NCBI RefSeq assembly: GCF_014205795.1
Contig: NZ_JACHCN010000001.1
Location: 124,001-188,000 of the forward strand
Reading direction: 5' to 3'
Length of the DNA: 64,000 nt
Source of the DNA: Rhodanobacter sp. MP7CTX1
Lineage (GTDB): Bacteria; Pseudomonadota; Gammaproteobacteria; Xanthomonadales; Rhodanobacteraceae
Position numbers and translations under genes: made by a program
Shown: positions 50,316 to 60,027 of the stretch, piece after piece
Position numbering within the stretch: position 1 is the first letter of the stretch
How the letters are laid out: every line of letters begins with the position of its first letter
The notes under the pieces: model-generated
Databases searched by the model: none
Told to the model about the DNA's origin: nothing
Seen by the model: only the letters and a program-made list of their open reading frames with translations

Positions 50316-51521
50316 GTGATCATCAAGCCCAAAGTGCGTGGATTCATCTGTATCACGGCCCATCCGGTCGGTTGCGAGCAGAACGTGCTCGACCAGATCA
50401 AGGTCACCCAGGCCGTCAGCCATCAGGGCACCGGTCCCAAGCGTGTGCTGGTGATCGGCGCATCCACCGGCTATGGCTTGGCGTCGCGCATCACGGCAGC
50501 GTTCGGCTATGGCGCGGCGACGCTGGGCGTGTTCTTCGAGAAGCCCAGCAGCGAAGCCAAGACCGGCACCGCCGGCTGGTACAACTCCGCCGCCTTCGAC
50601 CAGCTTGCCAAAGAGGCGGGTCTGTACAGCAAGTCGATCAACGGCGACGCGTTCTCGCATGAAACCCGCGCCCGCGCGATCGAATTGATCCAGCAGGAGA
50701 TGGGCGGCCCGATCGACCTGGTGGTCTATTCGCTGGCATCGCCCGTGCGCAAGTTGCCGGATACCGGTGAGGTCGTCCGCTCCGCGCTGAAGACCGTCGG
50801 CGAGACGTTTACGGCGACCTCGGTCGACACCAACCGCGATGCCGTCGTGCAGGTTTCGGTAGAGCCGGCGACCGAGCAGGAGATCAAGGACACCGTCACC
50901 GTCATGGGCGGTGACGACTGGGCGCTGTGGATCGAGGCACTGAGCAAGGCCGGCGTACTGGCTGAGCATGCCAAGACCGTCGCCTTCAGTTACGTGGGCA
51001 CGGAAATCACCTGGCCGATCTACTGGCATGGCACGCTGGGTCAGGCCAAGCAGCACCTGGACAACACCGCGCGCGAGCTGCGTACGCGCTATGCCGCGCA
51101 GGGACTGGACGCCTACGTGGGCGTGATGAAGTCAGTCGTCACCCAGGCCAGCGCCGCCATTCCGGTGATTCCGCTGTATGTGGCGATGGTGTTCCGCATC
51201 ATGAAGGAGAAGGGACTGCACGAAGGCACCATCGAGCAGCTCAATCGTCTGTTCCATGATTTCCTTTATCGTGCGGACGGCGCGGCTCCGTTGCTCGACG
51301 AGGAAGGGCGCCTGCGTCTGGATGACTGGGAGTTGCGCGACGACGTGCAGCAGGCCTGCAAAGAGCTGTGGCCGACGGTGACGACCGAGAATCTATGGGA
51401 GATCACCGACTACGCCGGATACAAGCAGGAGTTCCTGCGCCTGTTCGGTTTCGCGCGGCAGGACGTGGACTACGAAGAAGAAGCAGAGTCGGATCGCCGC
51501 TTCGATTGCATCGAGCTCTGA
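50316..51521 (+). CDS. fabV: Enoyl-ACP (trans-2-enoyl-CoA) reductase FabV
   Basis: The 401-residue long-type reductase shows the N-terminal NAD site [12 protein letters not shown] and the catalytic Y-x8-K pair Tyr236 and Lys245 in [10 protein letters not shown]. FabV enzymes are much less sensitive to triclosan than FabI. The start is GTG 50316 with GCAGGAG upstream. It is monocistronic and convergent with the ABC exporter. The genome also encodes FabI at 11155-11940. Confidence 0.95.
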   Translation: MIIKPKVRGFICITAHPVGCEQNVLDQIKVTQAVSHQGTGPKRVLVIGASTGYGLASRITAAFGYGAATLGVFFEKPSSEAKTGTAGWYNSAAFDQLAKEAGLYSKSINGDAFSHETRARAIELIQQEMGGPIDLVVYSLASPVRKLPDTGEVVRSALKTVGETFTATSVDTNRDAVVQVSVEPATEQEIKDTVTVMGGDDWALWIEALSKAGVLAEHAKTVAFSYVGTEITWPIYWHGTLGQAKQHLDNTARELRTRYAAQGLDAYVGVMKSVVTQASAAIPVIPLYVAMVFRIMKEKGLHEGTIEQLNRLFHDFLYRADGAAPLLDEEGRLRLDDWELRDDVQQACKELWPTVTTENLWEITDYAGYKQEFLRLFGFARQDVDYEEEAESDRRFDCIEL

Positions 51522-51534
51522 TACCGTCGTGACG

Positions 51535-51571
51535 TGATCAGCGCCGCACTGACGCAGTGCGGCGCTGATCA
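51535..51571. terminator. 17-bp perfect hairpin between fabV and the ABC exporter
   Basis: TGATCAGCGCCGCACTG and its complement flank ACG. No T-run occurs on either side. The position between convergent stops suggests a bidirectional transcript-end structure. Confidence 0.55.
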
Positions 51572-51573
51572 GT

Positions 51574-53346
51574 TCAAGCCACGAATTGCAGACGCGCCAG
51601 CTCGGCGTACAAGCCGCCTTCGGCGAGGAGGCTTTCGTGGGTGCCTTGCGCCACGATTCGGCCGTCCTCCATCACCACGATGCGATCGGCGCGTTGCACG
51701 GTGGCGAGGCGATGGGCGATCACCAGCGTGGTGCGGCCCTTCTCCAATCGTTCCAGTGCCTGCTGGATGGCTGCTTCGGATTGCGCATCCAGCGCCGAGG
51801 TGGCCTCGTCCAGCAACAGCAGTGGCGCATCGCGCAGGATGGCGCGTGCGATCGCGATGCGCTGGCGCTGGCCGCCGGATAGCCGCACGCCACGCTCGCC
51901 CAGTTCGGCGCCATAGCCATCACCCAGTGCGCTGATGAACTCATGCGCTTCGGCGGCGCGCGCCGCGTCGCGTACTTCCTCGTCACTTGCCTCTTGGCGC
52001 CCGAAGCGGATGTTGTCCGCTGCCGTGCCAGCGAAGATGATGGTTTCCTGTGGCACCAGCGCAATTGTCCCGCGCAGGTCGTGCAAGGTGAGCGCGCGCA
52101 GGTCGATGCCGTCGATGCTGATTCGACCGCTCTGCGGATCGTAGAAACGCAGCAGCAACGAAAACACCGTGCTCTTGCCGGCGCCGGACGGACCGACCAG
52201 GGCCACGGTTTCGCCCGGCCGGATGTCCAGCGTGAAGTTGTGCAGCGCCGCCGTATCGGGCCGCGTCGGGTAGTGGAACGTCACGTCATCAAAACGCAGC
52301 GTGCCATGCACAGGTGCCGGCAGAGGTGTTGGCTGTGCCGGCTCGATGATCTCGGCCCGCTCGCCCAGTAGTTCGCCGATGCGCTCCATCGCGCCAGCTG
52401 CGCGTAGCACATCGCCCCACACTTCGGATAAACCTGCCACCGAGCCGGCCGCAAAGATCGCGTACAGCACGAACTGGCCCAGCACGCCGGGGTCCAGCGT
52501 GCCGGCGAGCACGTGGCGAGCGCCAGCCCACAGCACCAACGTAATCGCGCCGAACACCAGCACGATCACCGCCATGGTCAGCAACGAGCGCACCCCGATG
52601 CGGCGGCGTGCCGTGGCCAGTGCGCGCATGATCGCGCTGCCATAGCGTGTGCTCTCGATATCTTCGCGGGCGTATGCCTTCACCGCGGTCGACGCATTCA
52701 AGGTCTCGTTTGCGATGGCGGCTGCGTCGGCCAGGCGGTCCTGGCTGGCGCGCGAAAGTTTCTGCACGCGTCGACCGAAGACCAGGATCGGCAGCATCAC
52801 GGCTGGAATCACCAGCGCGGTCAGTCCGGCCAAAGATGGTGCAGTCCAGACCATCGCCACGGCCGCGCCCAGTAGCATTACCGCACTGCGCAGTGCTACC
52901 GAGACGCCGGAGCTGATCAGCACTTGCACCACTTCAGTATCGGCACTCAGACGCGAGAGCAGTTCGCCGACGCGACTGCGCTCGAAGAAGCCCACGTCCA
53001 GCCGGATCACGTGCGCATAAAGCGTCGTGCGCAATGAAGCCAGTGCCCGCTCGCTCAACAACGTGATGCAGAAGTAGCGCGCCGCCGTGGCAAACGCGAG
53101 CACCAGCGCCACGCCAAACATGCCGGCGAAGGTACGGTTGATCACCTCAAGACTGGAATGCCCGAAGCCCTGGTCGATGATGTGGCGAAACGCCATCGGC
53201 AGCACCAGCGAAGCACCAGACGACAACGCGAGAAACACCAGCCAGCCGATGGCCAGCGCGCGGTGCGGTTTCAAGAACGGCCAAAGATGGCGCAATGCGC
53301 CGACGCGGCGGGCAGGGGGGGAGCTGTCGGGGATGGGTTGGCTCAT
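51574..53346 (-). CDS. ABC exporter, fused membrane and ATPase domains (MsbA/multidrug type)
   Basis: The 590-residue half-transporter has six predicted membrane helices (about 30-320) and a nucleotide-binding domain with Walker A GPSGAGKST (385-393), Q-loop VPQET, signature LSGGQRQR and Walker B LLLLDEATSALD, followed by the switch His in VIAHRLATV. It should work as a homodimer. Lipid A, drug or other hydrophobic substrates cannot be told apart. LpxK does not follow, so it is probably not MsbA proper. Confidence 0.92.
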   Translation of the reverse strand: MSQPIPDSSPPARRVGALRHLWPFLKPHRALAIGWLVFLALSSGASLVLPMAFRHIIDQGFGHSSLEVINRTFAGMFGVALVLAFATAARYFCITLLSERALASLRTTLYAHVIRLDVGFFERSRVGELLSRLSADTEVVQVLISSGVSVALRSAVMLLGAAVAMVWTAPSLAGLTALVIPAVMLPILVFGRRVQKLSRASQDRLADAAAIANETLNASTAVKAYAREDIESTRYGSAIMRALATARRRIGVRSLLTMAVIVLVFGAITLVLWAGARHVLAGTLDPGVLGQFVLYAIFAAGSVAGLSEVWGDVLRAAGAMERIGELLGERAEIIEPAQPTPLPAPVHGTLRFDDVTFHYPTRPDTAALHNFTLDIRPGETVALVGPSGAGKSTVFSLLLRFYDPQSGRISIDGIDLRALTLHDLRGTIALVPQETIIFAGTAADNIRFGRQEASDEEVRDAARAAEAHEFISALGDGYGAELGERGVRLSGGQRQRIAIARAILRDAPLLLLDEATSALDAQSEAAIQQALERLEKGRTTLVIAHRLATVQRADRIVVMEDGRIVAQGTHESLLAEGGLYAELARLQFVA

Positions 53347-53458
53347 GAGCTCTCGCAGGATCGATCGGAGGTGCCGGACACACGTTGAGCGCAGGCGTTG
53401 CCATTGAAGGTGGGGCGCATGGTCGCCGATTCAATCCATACCGAACCCGTTGCGCCCG

Positions 53459-54055
53459 TCAGTCCAGGCGTTTTGCCCGGCTGCGTCCACGACTGAGGTC
53501 GACGATGTGTGCCTGCGCCTCGGTCACCCAGCTTTCCGGCAGGCGAAGCTCCAGTTCAACGCCATCAGTGACGAAGACCTCGCTTGCCACTTCGGCGTGC
53601 CAGTCCTTCAATCGCGCCTTCAACAAGGCCAGCACGGCGAATTCGCAGTGCACGGCAAGGCGGGCCATTGCCACGATCGGCAGGCGTTCCGCGCGACGCA
53701 GGCATTCGGCGGCAGTGCCGCCATAGGCGCGAACCAGTCCGCCGGCACCGAGCTTGATGCCGCCATACCAGCGCGTCACCATCGCCACCACATGATCCAT
53801 GCCCTGGCCTTCAATGGCCTGCAGGATCGGTCGGCCGGCGGTGCCGCCAGGTTCGCCGTCGTCGTTGAACCGGTAATCCTGGCCGATCCTGTAGGCCCAG
53901 CAATTGTGGGTGGCGGCTGGATCGCTCACCTCGCGCACGAACGCCAGCGCCTGTTCGCCCGAATCCACTGGTGCGGCCAGTGCCAGGAAACGGCTCTTCT
54001 TGATCTCTTCCTGATGCCGGCACGGTTGGGCCAGTGTGTATAGCGTCTCGCTCAT
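53459..54055 (-). CDS. YigZ/IMPACT family protein
   Basis: The 198-residue protein begins MSETLYTLAQPCRHQEEIKKSRFLA and has the family core WAYRIGQDYRFNDDGEPGGTAGRPIL and VTRWYGGIKLGAGGLVRAYGG. A C-terminal DUF1949 domain follows. The family is linked to the eukaryotic regulator IMPACT, but the bacterial function is not established. ATG 54055 is chosen at the conserved start. Confidence 0.9.
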   Translation of the reverse strand: MSETLYTLAQPCRHQEEIKKSRFLALAAPVDSGEQALAFVREVSDPAATHNCWAYRIGQDYRFNDDGEPGGTAGRPILQAIEGQGMDHVVAMVTRWYGGIKLGAGGLVRAYGGTAAECLRRAERLPIVAMARLAVHCEFAVLALLKARLKDWHAEVASEVFVTDGVELELRLPESWVTEAQAHIVDLSRGRSRAKRLD

Positions 54056-54153
54056 GATTCGCGCAGTTTCGCATGTCACTCCCGCCGACGCGTTCAACAC
54101 TTGACGCACGCGGTAGCATGGAGCCCTCACGCGCGCCTCCCCGGAACAAGCCA

Positions 54154-54627
54154 ATGATCAACAACGACGTACTGCGCAGCATCCGCTACATGCTCGACCT
54201 AAGCGACACCAAGGTGGTCGAGATCACCAAGCTGGCGGACGCGAACTTCCCGATCGAGAAGGCCGATGTACTGGCGTTTCTGAAGAAGGACGAGGAAGAG
54301 GGCTATCAGGAATGCAGCAACCAGGTGCTCGCACACTTCCTCGATGGCCTGGTGTTCTATCGCCGCGGACGCGACGAGAGCCTGCCGCCGCGTCCGGTGG
54401 AAAAGCGTGTCACCAACAATGTCGTGTTGAAGAAACTGCGTGTCGCGTTCGAGCTGAAGGACGTGGACATGCATCAGATCCTCGCTGACGCCGGCTTCCC
54501 GATCTCCAAGCCGGAGCTGAGCGCGCTGTTCCGCCAGCCCGGCCACAAGAATTTCCGCCTCTGCGGCGATCAGCTGTTGCGCAACTTTCTCAAGGGGCTG
54601 ACGTTACGGGTGCGTGGCAACGGCTGA
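54154..54627 (+). CDS. DUF1456 (YehS-like) protein
   Basis: The 157-residue protein is made of two tandem DUF1456 repeats: MINNDVLRSIRYMLDLSDTK to CSNQVLAHFLDGLVFYRRG, and NNVVLKKLRVAFELKDVD to CGDQLLRNFLKGL. Its function is unknown. It is divergent from the YigZ-like gene. A half copy of the dispersed repeat follows it. Confidence 0.92.
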   Translation: MINNDVLRSIRYMLDLSDTKVVEITKLADANFPIEKADVLAFLKKDEEEGYQECSNQVLAHFLDGLVFYRRGRDESLPPRPVEKRVTNNVVLKKLRVAFELKDVDMHQILADAGFPISKPELSALFRQPGHKNFRLCGDQLLRNFLKGLTLRVRGNG

Positions 54628-54636
54628 GCTCCCCGC

Positions 54637-54685
54637 GTAGAGCGACCCCACCCCAGCCCTCCCCTGCGAGCAGGGGAGGGAGCAA
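54637..54685. repeat. Dispersed composite palindrome, copy 2 (half copy)
   Basis: AGAGCGACCCCACCCCAGCC, then CCCCTGCGAGCAGGGG and AGGGAGCAAAG. It corresponds to the right half of the copy at 63374-63490 and lacks the left half. It lies between convergent DUF1456 and ggt, where the hairpin could end transcripts. Confidence 0.7.
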
Positions 54686-54703
54686 AGCAGACGAACAGAG
54701 AGC

Positions 54704-56596
54704 CTAGTACCCAACCACCTCGCCATCCTTGCGCATCTCGGTGGCGCCCCAGTACACGTGCTGCGTGGCATCGAACATGATCGCCTCGTAACCACCGAAG
54801 TTGCCGGTGCCGGGCACGATCTTGTAGCCACGCTTCGCCAGTTCGGCTTTCACCTGCGGGTCGAAGCCCGATTCCATTTCGACCGTACCTAGCCCCTGCG
54901 AGGGTTCACCGGTGGGCTCGGCGTTGCCGTAATGGCGCCAGCGCGCGGCATCGCCGGCGTCCTGCACGTTCATGCCGTAGTCGATCATGTTGGTCAGCAC
55001 CTGGATGTGCCCCTGCGGTTGCATGTCGCCGCCCATCAGGCCGAACGACATGTAGGGCGCGCCGTTCTTCAACACAAAGCCGGGAATGATGGTGTGGAAC
55101 GGGCGCTTGCCTGGTGCATACGCGTTCGCGGCTTTCGCATCCAGCGAATACAGCTCACCGCGATCCTGGAACATGAAGCCCAGGTGGTCGGCGACCAGGC
55201 CTGAGCCCATGCCGCGATAGTTGGACTGGATGATCGAAACCATCATGCCGTCCTTGTCGGCGGTGGTGAAGTAAGTGGTATCACCGTTGAACAGCTTCGG
55301 ATCACCGGGGCCGATGTCGGCACGCGGATGGGCCAGGTCGATCAACTTGCGGCGCTGGTCGGCATAGCCTTCGGAGAGAAGGCCCTTCATCGGGATGTCG
55401 ACGAAGCGCGGGTCGGCGTAATACTTGGCAAGATCTTCGTAGGCGAGTCGCTTGGCTTCGAGCATCGCGGTGATCGCATCACTGCTGCCGACGCCCATCT
55501 TCTTCAGGTCGATGCCCTTGAGTATTTGCAGCATTTCGAGCGCGGCGAAACCCTGGCCATTCGGCGGCAGTTCGTAGACGTCGTAGCCGTGATAATTCAC
55601 CGATTGCGGCGTGACCCATTCACCGTGATAGTCCGCGAAATCCTGATAGCGAAGATCGCCGCCGATGCGCTTGAAATACGCATCGATGGTATGCGCGATC
55701 GCACCCTTGTAGAACGCGTCGCGTCCACCCTGGGCGATTTGGGTCAGCGTGTTGGCCAGATCGGGATTGCGAAACACCTCGCCTTCAGCCGGCGCATGTC
55801 CATCGATCAGATACGTAGAACGCGCGTTCGCGCTCTCCTCGATCAGGGCGTGGCTCTTGTCGAACGCCGCCATGTTGCCTTTCCAGTATTTGGCAACCAG
55901 CTGGGTGACCGGGTAACCGTTCTTTGCATAGGCGATGGCCGGTGCCAGATCGTCAGCGATTGGCAGCTTGCCGAACTTGTCGTGCAGCGCAAACCAGGTG
56001 TCGACGGTGCCGGGTACCGTGATCGGCAACGAACCCACCGAAGGAATGTGGTCTTTGGCCGGCAGGCCAGCCTTCCTGTAAGCGGCGGCCACCTCGGCGC
56101 GCATTTTCTCGAGGTCGCGCCCCTTCGCCGAAGGGCCGGAGCCGTTGTAGCCATAAAGTTGTTTGGTCTTCGGATCCCACACGATCACGAAGCAGTCGCC
56201 ACCGATGCCGTTCAACACCGGCTCCATCAGGCCAAGCGCTGCATTCGCCGCGATGGCCGCATCCACCGCACTGCCACCCTTCTTGAGGATATCGACGGCG
56301 ATCTGCGAGGCGAGCGGCTGTTCGGTCGCGGCCATGCCGTGCTGCGCGAGCACGGGCGAGCGCGAAGCCCAGGTCTGCCCCGAGTAGCGGTCGCCGCGTC
56401 CGATGTCGTCGGCGCTGGCGCCCATCGCCGCCGCCAGTCCGGTGAAGGCGAGAACGGTGCCGATGCAGATGCGCGAAAACGCGCCGGCTTTTCCGCCAGG
56501 CCCGCGAGCAGGTGCCCCCGGCTTACCGGAGCGAACGATGTTGTCCAGATTGCCTGGTTTGATGCTGCCGCGACTGCCAGAGGAGGTTCTTGCCAT
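54704..56596 (-). CDS. ggt: Gamma-glutamyltransferase, exported
   Basis: The 630-residue Ntn-hydrolase precursor cleaves glutathione and other gamma-glutamyl compounds in the periplasm. The N-terminus is long and basic (1-40) before a hydrophobic signal segment (about 41-62), so a start further downstream is possible. The self-cleavage site is at GDTTYF with nucleophile Thr440, which would give a small C-terminal subunit of 191 residues. Conserved NGIGGDCFVIVWD and GLMGGDMQPQGH are present. The TTY replaces the commoner TTH. Confidence 0.92.
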   Translation of the reverse strand: MARTSSGSRGSIKPGNLDNIVRSGKPGAPARGPGGKAGAFSRICIGTVLAFTGLAAAMGASADDIGRGDRYSGQTWASRSPVLAQHGMAATEQPLASQIAVDILKKGGSAVDAAIAANAALGLMEPVLNGIGGDCFVIVWDPKTKQLYGYNGSGPSAKGRDLEKMRAEVAAAYRKAGLPAKDHIPSVGSLPITVPGTVDTWFALHDKFGKLPIADDLAPAIAYAKNGYPVTQLVAKYWKGNMAAFDKSHALIEESANARSTYLIDGHAPAEGEVFRNPDLANTLTQIAQGGRDAFYKGAIAHTIDAYFKRIGGDLRYQDFADYHGEWVTPQSVNYHGYDVYELPPNGQGFAALEMLQILKGIDLKKMGVGSSDAITAMLEAKRLAYEDLAKYYADPRFVDIPMKGLLSEGYADQRRKLIDLAHPRADIGPGDPKLFNGDTTYFTTADKDGMMVSIIQSNYRGMGSGLVADHLGFMFQDRGELYSLDAKAANAYAPGKRPFHTIIPGFVLKNGAPYMSFGLMGGDMQPQGHIQVLTNMIDYGMNVQDAGDAARWRHYGNAEPTGEPSQGLGTVEMESGFDPQVKAELAKRGYKIVPGTGNFGGYEAIMFDATQHVYWGATEMRKDGEVVGY

Positions 56597-56861
56597 GTGA
56601 GTTCTCTTGCGACGGAGGGAGGGTCAAGGCCGTGTCGATGATGCGCAAGCAGGCATGGATCTCTCCAGCCAATCACGCGATACCCGTATCGAGCGGAGCC
56701 GAACATATACGCCAGCGTGTGGGCGCACGCCAGTGTTGTTCTGCAGGGGGTAACCTCGCCAAGCACGATGCCGAGGCGACCTGCTCAGGTCATGAAGTGG
56801 GTTCGCAACATGGCCCAGCGACCTGCGTTACGCTGCGCTACCACTAGGGGATTCCATCGCC

Positions 56862-57623
56862 ATGACGTGCATCGTGTTTGCGGTCCTGTTGCTTCTGGCG
56901 TTTGCAGCAAACTGGCGCAGGCGGCGCGGACTGGCTCGCAGTCTTGCAGGCCTCACCATCGTGCTGTTCTTTGCGGTGGGTAGCGGGCCGCTGCCGCGAT
57001 GGTTGCTGCGTCATCTGCAACAACCCTATGTGGCGACGGCACCCGGCGACTGGGTGGCACACAACGCGATCGTGCTGCTAACCGCAGGAAGCGTGCCGGT
57101 GGCCGGGAGCTACGTGCTGGAGCCGCAATGGGTCGGCTATGGCCGGATCGTCCAGGCGGCCGCGTTATACCGGCAATGCAAGTCCACCGGGCAGGACTGC
57201 AAGCTGCTGGTGAGCGGTGGCCGGTCGCAGCACTACCGTGAGGCGGAGTCTCTGGTCTACGGTCGTGTGCTGAGCAGGCTCGGTGTGGATGCCGCCGATC
57301 TGATGCTGGAACAGCAAAGCATGAATACCTGGCAGAACGCACAGTTCAGCCAGCCGTTGCTGAAGGCGTTGGGTGCGCAACATATCGTGCTGGTGACCTC
57401 GGGCACGCACTTGCCTCGCGCCAGCTTGTACTTCGCGCATTTCGGCATCGCGGCGATTCCGGTGCGCGCCGATTACGTGGCGGCCCAGATGACATGGCTG
57501 CCGCAGACGTACAACTTCGCCGTGACCGATATCGCGATGCACGAATACCTCGGCATGGCTCTCTACCATCTGTATAACGCGATGGGCTGGAACGTCACGG
57601 CAACGCAGCCCGGAGCGCCATAA
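56862..57623 (+). CDS. DUF218 (YdcF/ElyC-like) membrane protein
   Basis: The 253-residue protein has two N-terminal hydrophobic segments (about 1-17 and 26-45) and a DUF218 domain with NAIVLLTAGSVPV, LLVSGGRS, MLEQQSMNTWQNA and VLVTSGTHLPRASLYF. ElyC, a family member, acts in envelope precursor metabolism, but the role here is unknown. The 265 bp before it hold nothing I recognise. AGGGGAT lies before the ATG. Confidence 0.87.
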   Translation: MTCIVFAVLLLLAFAANWRRRRGLARSLAGLTIVLFFAVGSGPLPRWLLRHLQQPYVATAPGDWVAHNAIVLLTAGSVPVAGSYVLEPQWVGYGRIVQAAALYRQCKSTGQDCKLLVSGGRSQHYREAESLVYGRVLSRLGVDAADLMLEQQSMNTWQNAQFSQPLLKALGAQHIVLVTSGTHLPRASLYFAHFGIAAIPVRADYVAAQMTWLPQTYNFAVTDIAMHEYLGMALYHLYNAMGWNVTATQPGAP

Positions 57624-57721
57624 GCTCTCACGGTAGCTACGCAGAGACATTGGACCGGTCGCCATCCCTGCGCACACCGTACACTGGGCCGGCTCGGCCC
57701 GATCTTTCAACGGAGATTTTC

Positions 57722-58492
57722 ATGCCCGTGTTCTTTATTGTTGTCCTGCTGTTGCTGTTTCTCATTTCTGGTTTGCGGGTACTCCAGCAGTACCAGCGAG
57801 GGCTGGTGTTTCGGCTCGGACGCTACCATTCCACCCGCTCGCCGGGCCTCACGTGGATCATTCCCGGTATCGAGCGCATGCAGATCATCGATGTGCGCGT
57901 TGTTACCCAGGACATCGAGCCACAGGAAACCATGACCAACGACAACGTGCCGATCAAGGTGCGTGCGGTGGTCTGGTACAAGGTGATCAACCCGGAGCGC
58001 GCGATCATCGAGGTGGCGAACTTCGAGGATGCGGTGCGCCAAACCGCGCTTACCAGCCTGCGCAGCGTGATGGGTCAGCATTCGCTCGACGAGCTGCTGA
58101 AGGAACAGGAAAAGCTGTCCAGCATGCTGGGTGAAATCATCGACAAAGTCACCGAGCCCTGGGGCGTGGAAGTCGATCGCGTGCAGATCAAGGATGTGGA
58201 AATCCCGCAGTCCATGCAGCGCGCGATGGCGCAGGAAGCCGAGGCTCACCGTGAGAAACGCGCCCGCATCATCAAGGCGGAAGCCGAGCACGATGCCGCG
58301 TTGAAGCTCACCGAGGCGGCCGCCAAGATGGCTCACATGCCGATGGCGATGGAGCTGCGGCGCATGCAGATGTTGACCGAGGTGGGCGCGGAACAGAACA
58401 CGATGACCATCGTGATGATGCCGTCGGAGTTCGTCAGTGCAGCCAGTGCGTTGGTACGACTCGCCGACAAAGCTACTGGAGACGTTGGCTGA
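57722..58492 (+). CDS. Slipin (stomatin/prohibitin-family) membrane protein
   Basis: The 256-residue SPFH protein has an N-terminal membrane segment (about 1-19) and the band 7 domain (VLQQYQRGLVFRLGRY, PGLTWIIPGIERMQIIDVR, VEVDRVQIKDVEIPQSMQRAMAQEAEAHREKRARII), then a C-terminal helix. Slipins are usually encoded with an NfeD partner; no nfeD gene adjoins here. CGGAG precedes ATG 57722. Confidence 0.92.
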   Translation: MPVFFIVVLLLLFLISGLRVLQQYQRGLVFRLGRYHSTRSPGLTWIIPGIERMQIIDVRVVTQDIEPQETMTNDNVPIKVRAVVWYKVINPERAIIEVANFEDAVRQTALTSLRSVMGQHSLDELLKEQEKLSSMLGEIIDKVTEPWGVEVDRVQIKDVEIPQSMQRAMAQEAEAHREKRARIIKAEAEHDAALKLTEAAAKMAHMPMAMELRRMQMLTEVGAEQNTMTIVMMPSEFVSAASALVRLADKATGDVG

Positions 58493-58507
58493 CCGATCGG
58501 GAGGTAC

Positions 58508-58542
58508 GTGATTGGCGACCCATCTCAGGTGGCGCCAATCAC
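58508..58542. repeat. Inverted repeat at the slipin/xseA junction
   Basis: GTGATTGGCG (58508-58517) and CGCCAATCAC (58533-58542) form a hairpin that overlaps the xseA stop codon. Probably a bidirectional transcript-end structure; no T-run follows. Confidence 0.5.
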
Positions 58543-59885
58543 TCGCCAAGTACTCGCAGTTTGAGCTCGCCGTCGGCCAGACGTGCCTTCACCGTGTCGC
58601 CATCGGAGACGTTTGCGGAAGAACGCACGACCTGTCCCGCATCGTCGAACAGGATCGCGTAACCGCGCTCCAGCGTGGCCAGTGGACTCACAGAATGAAG
58701 AGCGTGGCCGGCATGCCGCAGGGCAGTCTGCTGTCGCTCCAGGGTGTAGGCGATGGCGCGGCGCAGGCGCTGATCCTGCTCGGCCAGGCGGCGGGCGAGT
58801 AGCGGCAGTCGTGCACGTGGATGCAGCGCCAGCAGACGGGCATGCAGCCGTTCGAGTCGAGTGTGCCGACGCTGGCTTTGTTCGCGCAGGACGGCACTCA
58901 AGCGCCGCTGCAGATGCAGCAGTCTTTCGTGATCACGCGCCAGCCGAGCCTGCGGCCGTTGTGCCTGCAATCGTGCGAACAGGTGATCGACGCGTTGCGC
59001 GTGTGCCTGCAACTTGCGTTGTTGAAGGGTGAGCAGGCGTTGCTGTAACTGCTGGAGATGGCGGCTTATCGCTGCGGCATCGGGTACCAGCAATTCGGCG
59101 GCGGCTGATGGCGTGGGCGCGCGCAGATCGGCAACGAAATCGGCAATGCTGAAATCGATCTCGTGCCCGACGGCGCTGACCACAGGCACCGCGCTGGCAT
59201 GGATCGCTCGCGCAACTTTTTCGTCGTTGAACGCCCACAGATCTTCCAGCGAACCGCCGCCACGAGTCAGCAGCAGCACATCGTAGCGCTGGCTGGCTGA
59301 GGCCTTGCTCAGCATGGCGACAATCGCCGCCGGTGCTTCGCGACCCTGCACCGGCACCGGCAGCACCTCGACATCAGCCAGTGGCCAGCGACGTGCCATG
59401 ACGCTCAGCACATCGCGTACTGCTGCGCCGGTGGCCGAGGTGATCACGCCGATGCGCCGTGCGTAACGGGGCAGGGGACGCTTGCGTGCTTGCGCGAACA
59501 GGCCTTCGGCATCGAGTCGTGCCTTGAGCTGTTCGAACTCGCGTTGCAACGCACCTTCGCCAGCGGGTTCCATGGATTCGGCGACCAGTTGAAATTCGCC
59601 GCGCGGTTCGTACAGCCCGACCTTGGCGCGCACCAGCACCTGCATGCCGTCGACAGGTCGGAATCGCAACGTCGCCGCTTTCATCTTGAACATCGCGCAA
59701 CGTACCTGCGCGCCGCTGTCCTTCAGGGTGAAATACAGGTGCCCGGAAGCCGGCTTCGCTACGTTCGACAGTTCGCCTTCGATCCACACCAGCGGAAACA
59801 CATCGCCCAGCAAATCACGCACCAGCCGGTTGAGCGAGCTGGGGGTCAGGATGTGGCGCTGGCTGGTATCGTCGGACTCAAGCAT
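58539..59885 (-). CDS. xseA: Exodeoxyribonuclease VII large subunit
   Basis: The 448-residue protein has an N-terminal OB fold (LNRLVRDLLGDVFPLVWIEGELSN, SGHLYFTLKDSGAQVRCAMF), the catalytic domain (RIGVITSATGAAVRDVL, LLTRGGGSLEDLWAFNDE, SAVGHEIDFSIADFVADLRAPTPSAAAEL) and a long Arg-rich coiled coil (about 275-400). It degrades single-stranded DNA with XseB, which is not encoded nearby. Confidence 0.96.
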   Translation of the reverse strand: MLESDDTSQRHILTPSSLNRLVRDLLGDVFPLVWIEGELSNVAKPASGHLYFTLKDSGAQVRCAMFKMKAATLRFRPVDGMQVLVRAKVGLYEPRGEFQLVAESMEPAGEGALQREFEQLKARLDAEGLFAQARKRPLPRYARRIGVITSATGAAVRDVLSVMARRWPLADVEVLPVPVQGREAPAAIVAMLSKASASQRYDVLLLTRGGGSLEDLWAFNDEKVARAIHASAVPVVSAVGHEIDFSIADFVADLRAPTPSAAAELLVPDAAAISRHLQQLQQRLLTLQQRKLQAHAQRVDHLFARLQAQRPQARLARDHERLLHLQRRLSAVLREQSQRRHTRLERLHARLLALHPRARLPLLARRLAEQDQRLRRAIAYTLERQQTALRHAGHALHSVSPLATLERGYAILFDDAGQVVRSSANVSDGDTVKARLADGELKLRVLGE

Positions 59886-60027
59886 GGGAGGGCGAGCCTA
59901 ACATGGCCGACCTCACTGAGTCGTGTGGAAACATCCGCTTGCGGGAGGTTGTGCAGAGAGTGCATCAACCATGCACGCCAGGTACCGATTGACACTGCGA
60001 GGCCATGCTTCTGGCATGATCTGGCGC

